The notes under the pieces: model-generated
What the model was told of the DNA's origin: nothing
The model's input: only the letters and a program-made list of their open reading frames with translations
Databases searched by the model: none
Translations under genes and position numbers: made by a program
Part shown: in pieces, positions 33,479 to 47,325 of the stretch
Numbering within the stretch: position 1 is the stretch's first letter
Layout: every line of letters starts with the position of its first letter
Assembly: GCF_016808335.1 (NCBI RefSeq)
Contig: NC_053141.1
Location: 3,361,326-3,425,325, forward strand
Length of the DNA: 64,000 nt
Source of the DNA: Panicum virgatum
Lineage: Eukaryota; Streptophyta; Magnoliopsida; Poales; Poaceae
Direction: 5' to 3'

Positions 33479-33660
33479 GATGTATAGCTCTTTGAGCTTT
33501 CGTCTTACACTGGAGGTGTAACAATTTGCATCATCTCGACCAAACGCTCTTTTGAAATTATCTTCTAGGGACCTGAGTTTGTACCGGGGGTCCAATACAT
33601 GTGGTATAGACCATACCAGGTATGAATCTTGTATAGCCTTGTCTACCGTTTCTAGTGCCT
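33479..33660 (-). pseudogene. 3' remnant of the hAT-derived gene, unit A, second part
   Basis: Continues the remnant across the Copia insertion: LKELYITN, the basic/aromatic stretch before it, LDPRYKLRSLEDNFKRAFG, and ALETVDKAIQDSYLVWSIPH. Similarity to the intact gene stops at about 33660, exactly as in unit B at about 51630. One base differs within it (RAFGRDD here, RAFGPDD in the other copies). Confidence 0.85.
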
Positions 33661-34044
33661 CTTTGATCCATTGAGTATGAAATTTTTACTGTAGTTCAAG
33701 CATACAATAATTTGCCAACCGTAAAAATTTCACTACAATTAGACCATAGAAGCTGCAGATATGAAATAATTTGTCAACCGTAAAAATTTCACTACAATTG
33801 GACCATAGAAGCTGCAGATATGAATTATTTCATTTAATTATAGAAAAGCATAGATATAAATCTATGGTAAAAATTTTATACTAAAGAATACCATATTATA
33901 TGTTCATTGTGTAGATCTACTCATGTGGAGTCCAACAAAATTAGATTTTCCATTTTTCGATTTTTCTACGATTTACTATAATTTTTTAAAGATTCAGCGA
34001 AAATAAATAATAAAAAAAGATAAAACTGCGTTACTGTAGCGCAA
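33661..34044. repeat. AT-rich tail of unit A with a 59-bp tandem duplication
   Basis: ATAATTTGCCAACCGTAAAA-type units of 59 bp are repeated twice (about 33717-33834). The rest is AT-rich and ends at the duplication junction TAGCGCAA|GGGCGG. Confidence 0.7.
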
Positions 34045-35062
34045 GGGCGGCGGCGGCGCTAGGGCGGCGGCGCGCTCGAGATAACGCTTACGCAAGCAAA
34101 GCCCTGAGGCCAGGATTCACTTCGAGCAGTAGACGTTACTTCTAACACATCAATGCATGACTTTTTTGAAACGAGCATCAATGTATGAACAGTAGTATTG
34201 TAGTAGTACCACAAAGCGATTCAGATGCGTCCCCTTCACTATGGCGGGCCCCCTGCGCGGCTGCGCTCGCGCATTCTCCTCTCTCATGTCCATAGATGTC
34301 CATCTGGGCCGCCCGGCCCGAGCCCAACCCGAGCCCGCCTTGGACCGGTCATCTCCAGGCCTTGCTTGGCCCGGCCCTATTCCTTAGCGGGCCATGCCGG
34401 GTCAGCCCACGGGCTGCGCCGACGGCCCAGGCACGGGCCCACGGACCTATTTCATGCCGGACAGGCCCAAAAAACACGGTGACTCCACCGTGCTCGTGCC
34501 GCCCGCACGCCGCAACCCGCCGGCGGCCGCCGGCCAGCCCCCTCGCCGCCTATACGACCGCCTGCTGAAGATGCTGCGCGAGGAGCACGCGCCGGCCGAG
34601 GATCTCTCCATCGAGCGCGCGCACCTCGCGGCCGAGCTCGAGGTCCAGCGCATCGGCCGCCGCGGGCGCGAGGAGATCTTCCAGGCCCGCATCCAGCAGG
34701 TAGGAGGGGACCGCCCCTGGGGTTCTTCTTCCTCGTCCGCTCTCCGAAGCCGCTGACGCTTGCTAGGGTTTTCGCTAGTTGTCGCCGGAGGTGGAGATCT
34801 GGAGCCAGGAGCTGGAGGAGAGGAGGGGTTAGGGGGAGCGAGAGGGGGGAGCAGCGCCGGCCGCCGGAGGAGGAGATCTGGAGCACAGGGAGTTAGAAGA
34901 GCAGAGAGCTCCGGAGCGGGCGACGAGGCAAGCGCGAGCCGCGAGCGGCGCTGGTGCCTGCCTGGGGAGCGGAAGGGGTGGGGGCGTGGGGCGGTCAGCG
35001 GAAGGGGCGGTCGGGCGGACGAACTGAGGGAGGGAGCGGAGGTTGTTGGGCCGGGGGAGTTG

Positions 35063-38000
35063 CACTACAATAAATCCTTTAATCCATGACGATTTTTTGT
35101 GACGTTTACAAAAACCATCATAAACAGACAAGATCTATGACAATTTGTGAATTTTCGTCACAAATTTGCAAATAGCCCATATGGGCTCTAATTTGGGCCT
35201 GATATCTGTGACAAACCTCTAAAAACGTCACAGAACGAAAATAGAAATCATCATGGATTATATATCATGCACAAACCACAATGGTGATACACAAAAATGC
35301 ATTATAGTTAACATGAGCCCACGCATTAGCATAAGATACCGAGTTCACATCTGCATCCAAGTTCACATACCAAGCTCTGATTATCTTTATGGGCTTAGTC
35401 GGCTCCCTAGAAAAAAAAACAAACCTAATCCTTTTTCCATTAAAATCATAGGTTTGATTCGCTTCAAAAATATCCAAATATTTTTTTTATTTTTCTAAAT
35501 TCTTTGGACCGAATTCTTTTCTCTATTCTTTTAGCCCACTCAAATCATCATTTTTCTATCCTCCTTATTACTTTGCTAAAGGCCTATTTATTCCCTTCAT
35601 TCTTGTGCCACCGCAGCCCAGGCCCAACTCCGGCCTTTCTTGACTCGGTCCATACCAGAAAAAAAATAGGACAAAAATTAAAAAAAATGGCGCACAAGGG
35701 AATCGAACTCACTACCACTGTCTAAGACTAAAGCAGTCCAACCACTGCCCTAGGCACTTGTTTGTGTTTAGGGGGCACCAAAATGCCTTCTAAATAAAAC
35801 ATTTCTATATCGGAAAAAATATGGTGTGCCCAGATGTCGATCCCAAGACCTCAGCAATGGGCTGAGCTCGGGTTACCACTGGTGCATTGGACTGGTTGTG
35901 GTACGTACTGGCATTAAGTTCTATCTGTACAATATTAGTCCACGTGGATAGGGATGAAGAACATATGCATAGTTCGTCTTTTCTTTTTAATCTACATTTA
36001 AAATCTGTAATCGGTATTTCTACCTCATTAAAACTCCAAATTTGATATTTCTTTTTTCTGATTTTTTCTAAAATCACGTTCTTTCATTTTATAGTATTTA
36101 TTTGTATGTTAATTACTATTATTATAATTTTTACATGTGATTTGTTTTCTTCCACCCTAGTAGAGAATAGAAAAATATGTTTTTGTAGAAAAATTTGTAA
36201 CGTAACTTCATATTTTATAATATTATGGCGAAAATAAGGTTGTATCCAAATTCGAGGTGCATACGAGTTCAAAAATATAATGAGTTACTCAAATCTCAAA
36301 GTTTCACTTGAGTTTTACAAAACTATATGAGAGATAATCCTTTTATGAACAATGTATGATCCAACTTTACTAAAACTATTTAAAACTTTTATGTAAAGAT
36401 TATGGACCAAAAATATGTTATCATGTCAACTTTTAGAATTTGTTGACCAAATTTAGATATTATTGCAATTATTATGTGGTAATTTGGAGAAAAAAGTTTG
36501 AATTGTCCATAGAAGATAATTGAATTTGTTATCTATCTCTAAAGATATGGACTAGAATAGAACATATGAGCCTAAATATAATTTTGTACAATTTTTGTAA
36601 TTTTTTTGGTGGTGCACATAGCTCAACTTGAAATTACTTTTGAAAAGCACACAGAAATTCATTTAATTGACAATATATACCAAATCTGTTCAAAAATTCT
36701 TGAAACTCCTGTATAACAATTTATATGTTTTCTATTACATGCAAAAAAATCTATTTGGGTATATAAGAATATATTACATGTAACAAAACTCACAAGGCAA
36801 CCTTAATTAGTTGAAAATTGAAAAGAATATTAAAATGTAATGGGCCACGACAACCTCAAATCAGTCCAAATCATTAAATCAAAGGCCCAACTCGACATTG
36901 CCTTAATCTAAACTATCGGATCAGAGTGGACAGCTGAGATGCATCTGATATCAGATAAATATCGGGTCATTCCCGGCTCTCCGACGCAAACCCTAACCCT
37001 TAACCCCTCCCTCAGATCCGCCGCGCCTTCCCTTACAGTCGTCCCGCCTCCCTTCCTCTTCGTGGCCGGCCCCCGCCACCGGCGGCGCCCCCCTCCACTG
37101 CTCCTCGCGTCCCCGCCTCCTACCCCGGCACCACGCGTCCCCAACTCCTACCCCGGCTGGCCCATGGTGAAGGGGCGCATGACACCGGCCTCGCGAAGCC
37201 CCGAGCCCGGCATGGAGGCGGCACGCTGGTGCCGCTCGGAGCAGCACCGCGCCGCGGCGAGCTGCTGCTGCGGTCGATAGATTCGGGGGCACTGTCGATG
37301 GATCCGAGCTGCTACCGGGCAAGGCCTCGTCGGGCGGGTCGCCGCTGCACATGGCCGCATCACCACCCGCGCCTGCCGCTGCTCCTTCTCCAATCCAGCG
37401 GCAGGAATGGATCCAGGGGCTCCAGGCCTGCTACTAGCGGCGGCAGGAGGTCAACGGCGGGCGCCGAGTGGACTCGAGGTAGGCGGTCGCGGCCGCGAAA
37501 TCTCGGCGGCGCTCGGCCTTGTCCGCTAGCGCGAGGAGCCCCTCCACGAAATCACGATGCTGGTGCGCGTCTTCCCTCAGATCCAGTCAGAGGATGGCAG
37601 CTTGTGCAGGTTCTTCCATCCTCATCCTCTCCTTCCGTTTCTCATTGCAAATCCGTGCGGCGCTTGTCCCACGGTGAGTTGAGAAAATTGATCCGTGCAT
37701 CCAGTCCTAAAGCCTATAGCCTCGTCCCATTATCTGTACTTGTAACTAATTTTACCACCTGGTGATGGTTCTTGCCGAGGCCAAGGTATCTACAAATGTG
37801 ATGGTTCTTGCTGACGCCAGGAGCTGGAGCACCAGGCGCTCATATACAAGTACCTCGTCTGTCCTGCCAGACCTCCTCCCTATCTGTCATTGCTTCGTCC
37901 AGCAGATCTCACTATTTTTCGCAGTTGATTTTGTGTGCTGCAGTCGTGGAGATTAAACAGAGGCTTGCGAGCAACCAAAGCCCATGGCCAAACCACTCCT

Positions 38001-39510
38001 GCATTGCTGGTATAGTGTTCGATGAAATGTCCCTTGCATGGTAAGCGCCACAAATTCTGTCACAAATTTAATTTACTTTCACACATGTTCTTTACCTGCA
38101 ACTATATCATTGCCAAAGTATATCATTGTCATTTTATCTGCAGTCCCTTGTTCCTTAATAAAAGGTGAAGTTATAGGTTGTATATTTCCTTGTACAAAGT
38201 GGTATTCTTTCTTGCTCGTCCACACAAGTTTAAATTGTTGCCATTAGTAGCCAGCACGGCTTTCCTCTTTGTTAAAACAATTTGCATGCCGGATATTCAT
38301 TCAAATGTCTAACTGAATCTATGGAACAAGAATTGAAATCTTGCCTTTTCATTTTATCATCTGATATCCAGTTTTCAAAGTTATAGTGTATCATTTTTTC
38401 TTTAGAGGAGTTCATTTCCAAGTTAAAGAAAAAAATTATAGTAGATCCTTTTTTGTTTGAAGGATACAAGTGTTCATTTCCAAGTTAAAGAAATGTTGCA
38501 TGAGCATCCAGTATATGGTACACCACTGCATAGTGTTGCAAATATTTTGACCTATCTCCTGTGTTTGTTGAAAATACAATATGAACTTTTACATGGATTT
38601 AATATTTGCATGTCAGGGGCTCTCGGTCAGCAACAAGCAGCAATCTAACAGGCCATGAGGGGCTCAAGAAATATTTTGCTCTAGGTCAGCTTCAAAATCA
38701 ACAAAGTTAAGCGATATGGTGGTCTGTTAGATTTGGGGGAACTTCATCTTTTGCAGGAACCAAACTTTGCCGCTGCAGCTTCATATTTTGTTGGTTTGTT
38801 AGCTTTTGGTCGAACTTCAACCAAATTTTGGTGCTGCTGGTTCAGATTCTTGCTAAAACCTATTTTTTGTTGTTTCTTGTCAATTATGTGGTCTTGGAAT
38901 GTTACTGTTAGTTCTCATAGATGGAAAAACTCTATGTAATGCAAATCTTATTCTGTTATTCATGTGAATTTGAGCTGGAATTGCTTATTGTGAATTATGG
39001 GTTGGAACTTCCATTTTAATAAATGGGCTGAAATCAGGCCCAACTTGGTGGCCCACTCTGAATTGGGCCCATCCACTCATGGGCTATGTTGCTGACGTCT
39101 CTAGCCACATCACCTACCATGTCAGCAGCCATATCATTTTCACGTCAATTTACACATCATCATTGGTATCCACGTCATCGCCAAGTCAACAGCCATGTCA
39201 TTCTCCATGTCATCAATGTGTGACGTGGCAATTGAATCTGTGACGAAAATTATACTGTTTGTGACATTTATTTTCGTCATAAAAAATGGGCTTGGGTTGG
39301 GCTTTGGGGGCCCGGGGACATTCTATGACGGTTTTGAAACGTCATGGATCAATCAATCCATGACGAAAATTTAAAGAACGTTACGAGGTGTGATCTATGA
39401 CGCTCAATACATGACGCTATTTGAGATCGTCATAAATACTGCTCTATGACGGTTTTTTAGTGATCTATGATGAAATTTAATCGTCACGGATCAACAGATT
39501 TTTTGTAGTG
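35063..39510. mobile_element. CACTA element with captured GRF fragment, unit B
   Basis: Counterpart of 11398-15845, TSD TTG. Only two or three substitutions from unit A were seen over 4.4 kb. The captured GC-rich exonic block lies at 36935-37810. Confidence 0.88.
37818..37890 (+). pseudogene. Captured GRF QLQ fragment, unit B
   Basis: Identical to 14153-14225 (QELEHQALIYKYLV). See the unit A entry for the assignment. Confidence 0.7.
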
Positions 39511-39745
39511 TTGGGATGCTGATGGGTAGGCGGGCCGCTATCGGGCTGGCCTTCAAATTCCGTGCCAGGCCGTGCCAGCCCACGAGCTGGGGTGACGGCC
39601 CAAGCCCGGGCACGGTTGACGGGCCGGGCCAGCCCGGGCACGGTGGGGAGCGGGCCGGGCCGGGCCGTGCTTGGACCGGACCAAATTGGTCGTGCTTCGG
39701 GCGGACTCACGGGCTGCGGGCTGCATGGACATCAATACTCATGTC

Positions 39746-40455
39746 CTCCCTTTTGCCTAACGGAGATGACTACTCGTATAAGATTGTTTCTCCCAATCGA
39801 ATCACCTTTGTGTTTATTCTCAAAAAAAAAAAATCGAATCATCTTTGTTTTTTTTTCCATTCCCCCTCTCTTCCCTTGACCAGAGAAGGTACATCTGGGC
39901 GGAAGGGATTAAAATTTACCAAACTAGCAATGAGGAGAAAAGGAAATCACGGCTAGGTCTGGGAAAGGTGACCGATTGATGAGCTAGAGCCGCAGCTTTC
40001 TCGCGTGTCTGGTGGGTGCCTGCGTCTAGTCGGAAGCCGGTCAGTAATCGCCGCCGCGCCCGCCAGCCTGCCCGCACGAGGTGGCTAGTGAGTATAGACA
40101 GGCCGACATCGGACGGTGAAGACTTTTGCACGCCACGATGCGGGCCGAGCGACGTTTTTGCAGGGAATTCCTTTTTGCAGGTTGCGGGCTGAGCTGGACT
40201 GTGTCGTGTGCGAGGTGATACACAGGGGTACGTAGTGATAGAAATATGCGCGATTTCTTTGTGATTTTTCAATTCAGTTTTTTTTCCTGTGCTGCTTCTC
40301 ACGCTTTTTTCTTGAGAAACCATCCGGTATCATTCATTTTTCTTTTCTTTTTTGTTTTTTATAGGATGTGTGGTTGCTTGACGTTTGGACAGAAAAATCA
40401 CACAAGATTTTCTCTGCGTGGAAAATAAAGATGCGGGCGTACAAGTGTATATAGA
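39746..40455. other. Decayed 5' flank of the hAT-derived gene, unit B
   Basis: Counterpart of 16081-16790. It differs by CTGGGTCTGGG versus CTAGGTCTGGG and by one T in a T run near 40280. Confidence 0.7.
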
Positions 40456-41267
40456 AATACACAAAATAAACAAAAGATAGGGAACACAAACTTTATTTAT
40501 ATTTTAAAAATATAAATACAGGTTCCCTTATACAAGTGCGCGCTCCATAGCCTGCCGCCGTTGGGCAGATCTGACTTGGGCGATGTGGTCTTCTGATTCT
40601 CAGGGCCTCTCGAGAAGTTTCTGGTTAATTACCTCAGCAAGTCTAGCTTGCTAGAGTACCTCCGATTAAGCTGCGGTGATCGTCGTCTTCAGTCTTCGCT
40701 TCACGTTCTCCATGCACGATGATGGTGGTGGTGGTGTAGATGTGGGCGTCGACGTCTCTATGGCCTCATCGATGTCCATGAGCCGGTGTAGCGCAGCTGG
40801 AACATCAGCGGCGCCCTCACATGTCGTCGTTGGTCTCGTCGATGTCGAACGGCGACGTAGTCGTAGTAGAGGTATGTTGGTGGTGCATGGTTTGCAGGAG
40901 CGAAGCCGTCTCCGACGTCTTGGCAGCATCGTCGAGGTAGAAGCTGTTGGAGAAGAGGGTGTCGCCAACCCATGAGCATGTGTGACGCATCTGGAACATC
41001 AGCGCCACCCACTCGCCAGCGTCGTTTGCCTCGCCGGTGTCGAACGGTGCGTAGTCATTGCAGTTGATGAAGCCGGTGTAGGTGTAGGCGTGTAGCATAG
41101 CTGGAGCATCAGCTTCGTCGTCCGTCTCGCCGGTGGTGGACGTCGCGTAGTTGTCGCTGTGGATCGTCGATGACGGAGCCGAGTGTCACGGCTGCCCGGC
41201 CCGTTCGTCAGGGGTCTTCAAGTAAACTGCAGGAAGGCGCCATCTGCTGATAGCCTCCTCTTGAAAT

Positions 41268-44200
41268 TGTTGACGATCAAAATTGGCAGAGACCGGTCTG
41301 ACCGGTGTGTTCAGGCGGTCTGACCGGTCGAGGCGTCTGTAGCCGGTCTGGCACGACCAACCGGTCTGACCGGTGGGTCTGACCGGTCTGACCGGTCAAG
41401 GCAGGGTCCTAGTACAACTCATGGTTTTCATAGATTTAGATCTTGTAATAGAATTTCTTGCGGGACAAGTCCACTCCGCCCTATAAATATAAAGGGTCAT
41501 GGTCGATTGAGGGTATCCAATCGCATCTATCAAAAACATTTTATCTTTTTACCTTTTCTTCCAACCCTATGTGTTGTTCGTCTCTCGTCTCCATGGCGTG
41601 AGGGGGCACCCTAGCTGGCCTGCCGAGCCTAGGGCAACCTAAGGTGTGCTTGCCTTGCCGGGGTCCCTCCTGGGCGAGCGTTGGTTGGATCTTTGTCGGG
41701 CTTCCCGGCGAAACCGGTCTGACCGGCCACCAAACTCGTCTGACTGGATCTCGCGGAGGTGCTGCAAGGAGCCCTCTGCGAGGTGCACGCGACGTACTCG
41801 TGTGACGGCGCGTTTCAGCGTCAACACACTTTTTGGCGACTCCGCTGTGGAAGAGAATCTGGCCATTATAGCCGATCTATCAAACTCCAGTGTCATGATA
41901 GCGCTTGAATGATTGCCTGAAGACCTACGCAAGGACATCGACATAAATATGCATACTCACTGTTATCGGGTAACGAAACTAGGTGTCATCATGATGAAGA
42001 TATCTGCCATCAACGAGTATAGGATGTTCGATCTACCAAAACACTGTAAGTCCACGGTTAGCTTTATAACTAGTTTGCTTAGTTTTGTGGATGAGCTGAT
42101 TAGTAAAAAGAAGAGTGTAGATTCAATTTCCGTTATTCAAAAGTCGGCTATTGAGAAGCCGACTAATAATCCTTGCAATGATTTGCCAACTTGTGATGTT
42201 GTTAGTCACGATACAATTCAGCCGTTTCAAGCCGAAATTATCGAACCAAATTCCCCTAGCAAGAGCACAGAGAATAAATCTAGTACTTCTACGCTCGGGG
42301 GGCAACAAAACAAAGGCAAAGGTGTCGGTTGCACCGCAACCGGTCTGACCGGTTCTCCGACCGGTCTAACCGCCTCGTCTAAGGTTTCGCCGAATAATTC
42401 AAAATCTAAGATGGTTAAACCCAAAAAACCTGAGATTGGTGTTTGGAAAACAGTTGAAGCCAAAGGTCGTAAAAAGCATCAAAAGGAAAAGCCGAAGCCT
42501 TTTCATAGAGAGCTTCCGGCTAAATCCAAAAGGCAAATTAATGTCAATGATGCTAGTCGGTCTAAAAATTTTAAGCAACCAAAATTTGCTTCAAAATAGA
42601 AATTCCGTAAACAGAATCGGCAATGGAGCAATCCTCACATATCAATGCCGTTTCTATCATATGGAGCACCTCTACATGTGCCATGGAAATTTTATTTTAA
42701 TATGCATTATTCTTATCCTCCATGATCTTATAATTCGTATATGCCATTTCCTCCTAGATATTTTTGTTCAGATTATATTACGTATAAGGAATCGGCAAAT
42801 AAAAAGTCACCACCTCCCAACAATAGCCGTTTTAATCATAAAAATCGATCTGTGTAAAAAAACATAAGGTGACTAAACAAGTCTATCGTGTCAAAAAAGA
42901 TGGTCGATTAACTAAAAATTCAGATTTGACATTAGACAAAGAAATGCCGATCATTGAAGAAACATCGGCTAGTTCTATTGATCAAATTGCCTCTGATGTT
43001 AAACATGCTTGAAAATATATAGCTGAACAACAATTAAGTTCGGCTGGGGGGCAAGACAAAAAAGAAAAGGCCGGCGACAAGCCAACTGGTCTCACCAGTT
43101 CCCTGACCGGTCTGACCGGTACGCCGACCGGTCTGACAGGTACTCAGTCCTGTCTGACCGGTGCATCCAGCGAACCTGAGAGTTCCTCCAAAAGAAAAAT
43201 AAGACCGAGTTTTAAAGAACTCTTAGCCAAATATGGGAAGCAAGCAGCTACTCAGAAGAAGAAGAAGCAGCTAGGTGAAGTTAAGGATATGAGATCATCG
43301 TCGAAACTTCAGGAGCAATCGATTTGTTGTCCATATCAAAATAATTATGTTGATGCGCATTATGGCCCGGTTACTCCCTGGTTTCATCCTTACTTTTATA
43401 CGCCCTTGGATTATAATAGGATGCATATGCAATCATATTACATTCAATATCCTCCTATATATCCAAATCATGCTTCACCACAAAGACCGATTATTGCTAG
43501 CAATAATCCAGTCAGAAAGGATTTTGATTGCAGTAAAGAGGGTGAGAAGAGCATGAAGCAAGATTCAAAATATTTACAGCCGAGGTGGTGTCCATCAGGC
43601 TTATCTCACACTCAAAAAAGGAGGCTGCAACGTATGCACAAGGAGAAATCGATGGAACAACAAATGGAGGTCGAGTCAACAAAGTCAGTAGCCATGAAAA
43701 AAAATTTGGAGACCGAAATAAATTGTTTCATCATCAACTTGAAGAAAAGCAAGACATGGCCGATAATTTTTTATCGTCCTTAGCACAAAAAATGGCCGAT
43801 GTATTATTGATCATCACCCTTAGACAATTTTGATCCAGATGAGTGTTCTTTGACACGCAAGCTTTGCCAAAGAACAGGGGGGCCTATGTTGACGACCAAA
43901 ATTGGCAGAGACCAGTCTGACCGGTGTGTTCAGGCGGTCTAACCGGTCGAGGCGTCTGTAGCCGGTCTGGCACGACCAACCGGTCTGACCGGTGGGTCTG
44001 ACCGGTCAAGGCAGGGTCCTAGTACAACTCGTGGTTTTCATAGATTTAGATCTTGTAATAGAATTTCTTGCGGGACAAATCCACTCCGCCCTATAAATAT
44101 AAATATAAAGGGTCACGCCGATTGAGTGTATCCAATTGCATCTATCAAACACATTTTATCTTTTTACCTTTTCTTCCAACCCTATGTGCTGTTCATCTCT

Positions 44201-44441
44201 CGTCTCCATGGCTTGAGGGGGCGCCCTAGCTGGCCTGCCGAGCCTAGGGCAACCCAATGTGCGCTTGCCCTGCCGGGGTCCCTCCCGGGCGAGCGTTTGT
44301 TGGATTTTCGTCGAGCTTCCCGGCGAAACCGGTCTGACCGGCCACCAAACCGGCCTGACCGGATCTCGCGGAGGTGCTGCAAGGAGCCCTCTGCAAGGTG
44401 CACGCGACGTGCTCGTGTGACGGCACGTTTTAGCGTCAACA
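41268..44441 (+). mobile_element. Non-autonomous Ty3/Gypsy element, unit B
   Basis: Counterpart of 17604-20756, TSD GAAAT. LTRs lie at 41268-41826 and 43887-44441. The 3' LTR here is about 22 bp longer because it keeps an extra CCGGTCTGACCGG-type repeat. The gag-like frame at 41913-42599 (228 codons) and the piece at 43289-43783 are conserved with the same breaks. Confidence 0.9.
41913..43783 (+). pseudogene. Broken gag-like coding region, unit B
   Basis: Same breaks and same RWCPSGLSHTQKRRLQR segment as in unit A. Few substitutions separate the copies, plus one base in the A run near 42857. Confidence 0.65.
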
Positions 44442-46067
44442 GAAATATAATCTCTAATTCATGCCACACGAGAATAAAGTGTGTGTGCATGGTCTTCACG
44501 CAAGGAACTCCATGCATGTGCACAGACGCTCGCCCGTGCATGTCTTGCACTCGTTTGTGCATGTCGATGTGTAATATGAGCTCGGCATCGTCGCCGTCCT
44601 TGCGTCCGGCAGTCCTTCGGTGTTGGCGTCGTCGCGTCCGACAGCCCCTCGCTCGGCTATCACGTGGATATGGCTGCGCAGCTCGGTGCGCGTCCGGCAA
44701 CCCTTCGGTGCCGGCGTCGTCGCGTCCGACAGCCCCATCGGCTATCACGTGGAGATGGCCGCGCAGCTCAGCGCCGTACTTGCGTCCTCGCCTCTAGTAG
44801 CTCCTTGGCTTCGGTGCCGTCGCGTCCGGCAGCCCTTCGACGCCAGTGTCGTCTTCCGTCTAGGTGTGGAGCGGCCTTGCGGCGCCGTCGCCGTATTCTC
44901 GACGGGCTCCACCTTCTCCATCGCTCCAGCGGCACGAGCGGACGATAGCCTGTGCCGCCGAAGATGTACAGCGGCATCGTGATCTCTTCTCGGCAACGAC
45001 AGCACGGCCGCCGGCTCCGAGAACGACGAAGTGGTGGACGGCTGGTAGATGAATGTCGAGGTCGCCGCCACCGGCCGTGCCTAGCGGAGACGAGCGAGAC
45101 GAGGATGTCGACGCTGCAGCCGAGATGGACGTCGAGGTATCGACGGGGTGTTGAGGACGCCGATGTCGACGCTGCCGCCGGGATGGACGTACGGTGTCGA
45201 GGACGCCGCCGGCCTAATGGATGGACGTCGCAGTTTCGAGGACGCCGCCGGCCTGGTGGATGGACGTCGCAGTGTCGAGGACGCCGCCGGTCTGGTGGCG
45301 ATGGACGTCGAGATGCCGCGTGCGTTCCTGCTTCCTCTCGCCGCGTGTTGCTTGCGTGGTTGGCTTGAAGAGCTCGTGCGTGCGTGCTCCTCCTGTGTGA
45401 TGGCGCGGGTCTGTGGCCGCCGCCTTCTTGGTTGATGCACCGCCGTATGAAGTGCCTCGCCGCCGGCCCCCTCGTGACGATGGATGGCGTGGATCCGCGG
45501 CCGCCGCCGCGTCATTGCGCCGCTGCCCCGGCGTGCCGTCGTGTTGGATCTACGGCCGCTCCGTCGTGGTCAGTGCGCCTGGCGAGGCTGCGGCATCTCA
45601 GCGGCATGCCTCCATGGATGATCTTGGAAGTCGCCGGCGGTCCGAGACGGGGAGTTTGATGGCGGCCGGCGATCCCTCGACTCCGACGCATGGCTTGGAC
45701 GACGATGGACGAGCGCGCCTGCCTCCCTTGTTTCTCCGCTCGTCAAGGCGAGTCAGAGGTGCATGGCGTCATCTGCACTCTGATGGGGATGGGGGATGGG
45801 GACGCGCCTCCCTCGCCCCCTCGGCTCTTTCAGCCGCCGGCTGCTCCGATCCCAGAAAAAGAACCCCCTGCCCCAGGGGCGCACGGGCCTTTATATAAGT
45901 CGAGGTTAGGTTAACGTGCAGCCCCAGGTTCTCTCATCCAGCGTCGCCGGCTTTCAGTTGAGAGAACTCTACAGTCCTTATCCGCTCGGCGTGCAGAACG
46001 GAAGATAAGCGTCGTGACCATCCAGACTCACTGCACCGTGGGCCTCAGACCGAGAATACCCTCCAGC

Positions 46068-46228
46068 TAGGGGTGGCAAAGGCAAGTCAAATTTGGCTAA
46101 ATAATCTAAGGGCCGGATCCTAAAAGAATCGGGCTCTAATCCTATATAATTTTCAGCTAAAAAATTAAAAGGTCAAGTTGGGCTGTGAAGTGACCACTAA
46201 TTAAGATCATGACCTATTACCACCCCTA
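46068..46228. mobile_element. hAT-type MITE, 161 bp, unit B
   Basis: Counterpart of 22383-22543 with the same CCTCCAGC TSD. Confidence 0.85.
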
Positions 46229-46451
46229 CCTCCAGCACACATGCGTGAGAAGCCAGGAGGATTAGGATGATGCACGTGGGCTCGAGAGCTTCCCTTGTTT
46301 CGTTACAGGGCCAATACGCCGAGTTGTTGTCACGGCGAGGGAGTTCGGGAGGTCTTGATGCATATATCGGCTATTGACTGGCCCATAGCATATATCGGCA
46401 CCGACAATCCGACATAGCAGTTTAGCTATTTAACGTGTACGGTGTACTAGG

Positions 46452-47325
46452 TGAAAGTGATCGGGTGCTCTAGCCTAAGAGGGGGAGGGGGTGAATTAGG
46501 CACTAATAAAAATTTAGACCTATGGCTCCAACTAGTTTGCACAAAATTTAAACTAAAACATGCTATCAATATGTGCAACTAGATTGTTCTAGTGTAAAAC
46601 CCCTATCCCAAAAGAGTTTAGCAACCTATAGCCTTTCCTATCAAGAAACTATTCTATGAAAGTAAAGGCATACAAATTACTAGAATGAAATGCGGAAGCT
46701 TAAAGAGCGGGATAGGAGATAGCAAACTCTTGACGCAGGTGTTTATCCCGTGGTTCGGTTAGCCACAAAGGCACATCTACATCCACGTTGTTGTAGCACT
46801 CACTAAGAGTATTGCTACTCGGCCACCAAGTCTCTTCCGTGAACACAATCACGGTCACCTTGGCCCCGGGTTCCACTAAGGAGCTTCTCCACAAAGGATG
46901 GGGTCTCCACATCCCCCGCACAAAGGTGTCGTCGCCGCTCCACACCAAGTAGGAGGGTCGATGACGTTGCCGGCGAGCTTCACGCTCCAAGGTGCCGGCG
47001 CACCAAGCTCTTGTTTTGGTTCGCTAAAGAACCACAGCACAAAGGCTTAAGGCCTTGCAATCTCACTTACTAAGAGTTAATCCTTTACACAACACTCTCA
47101 AAATGTGCTAAGGGCTAAGGATATGATCTTGATGCTTTTGTATGGCTTGGAGATGTTCTTGGGTGTGTGTGGGATGTCCAACAACTCCAGCAATCTTCAA
47201 ATGGCCGGGGTGAGGCGTATATATAGGCCACCAAGTCTTGTAGCCGTTGCTCCAACGGTTAGCTGAAATACTAGCAAATATATTACAAATTTGTGACACT
47301 TTACAAAAATGCTATTTAACATGCG
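46452..47325 (-). repeat. Probable solo Copia-type LTR, unit B
   Basis: Counterpart of 22767-23640. The minus-strand TATATATACGCC lies at about 47215-47230. Confidence 0.5.

Larger units (their letters stand above)
10380..34044. repeat. Segmental duplication, unit A
   Basis: Unit A corresponds base for base to 34045-52018 over its whole length, apart from the Copia insertion (27029-33473), a deletion of about 730 bp near 23881, a 20-bp gap near 20670 and scattered substitutions. It starts inside the LINE leader (10380) and ends at ...TAGCGCAA (34044), where unit B begins with the same LINE leader bases. Orientation is head to tail. The outer half (10380-17600) has about five substitutions in 7 kb; the right end differs by roughly 0.7 percent. 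Confidence 0.95.
34291..39737. mobile_element. hAT element with captured exon, unit B
   Basis: Exact counterpart of 10626-16072, with TSD CTCATGTC at 34283-34290 and after 39737. The captured exon lies at 34477-34699. Confidence 0.75.
40464..45899 (-). pseudogene. Minus-strand transcription-unit-like region, unit B, interrupted by Gypsy
   Basis: Counterpart of 16800-22214, with TATA at about 45888-45899 and AATAAA near 40490. Frames and repeats are the same (144 codons at 45081-45515; MLHAYTYTGF frame at 40817-41098). Small coding-neutral and coding-changing differences between A and B occur without bias that I could see, which suggests no strong constraint. Confidence 0.35.
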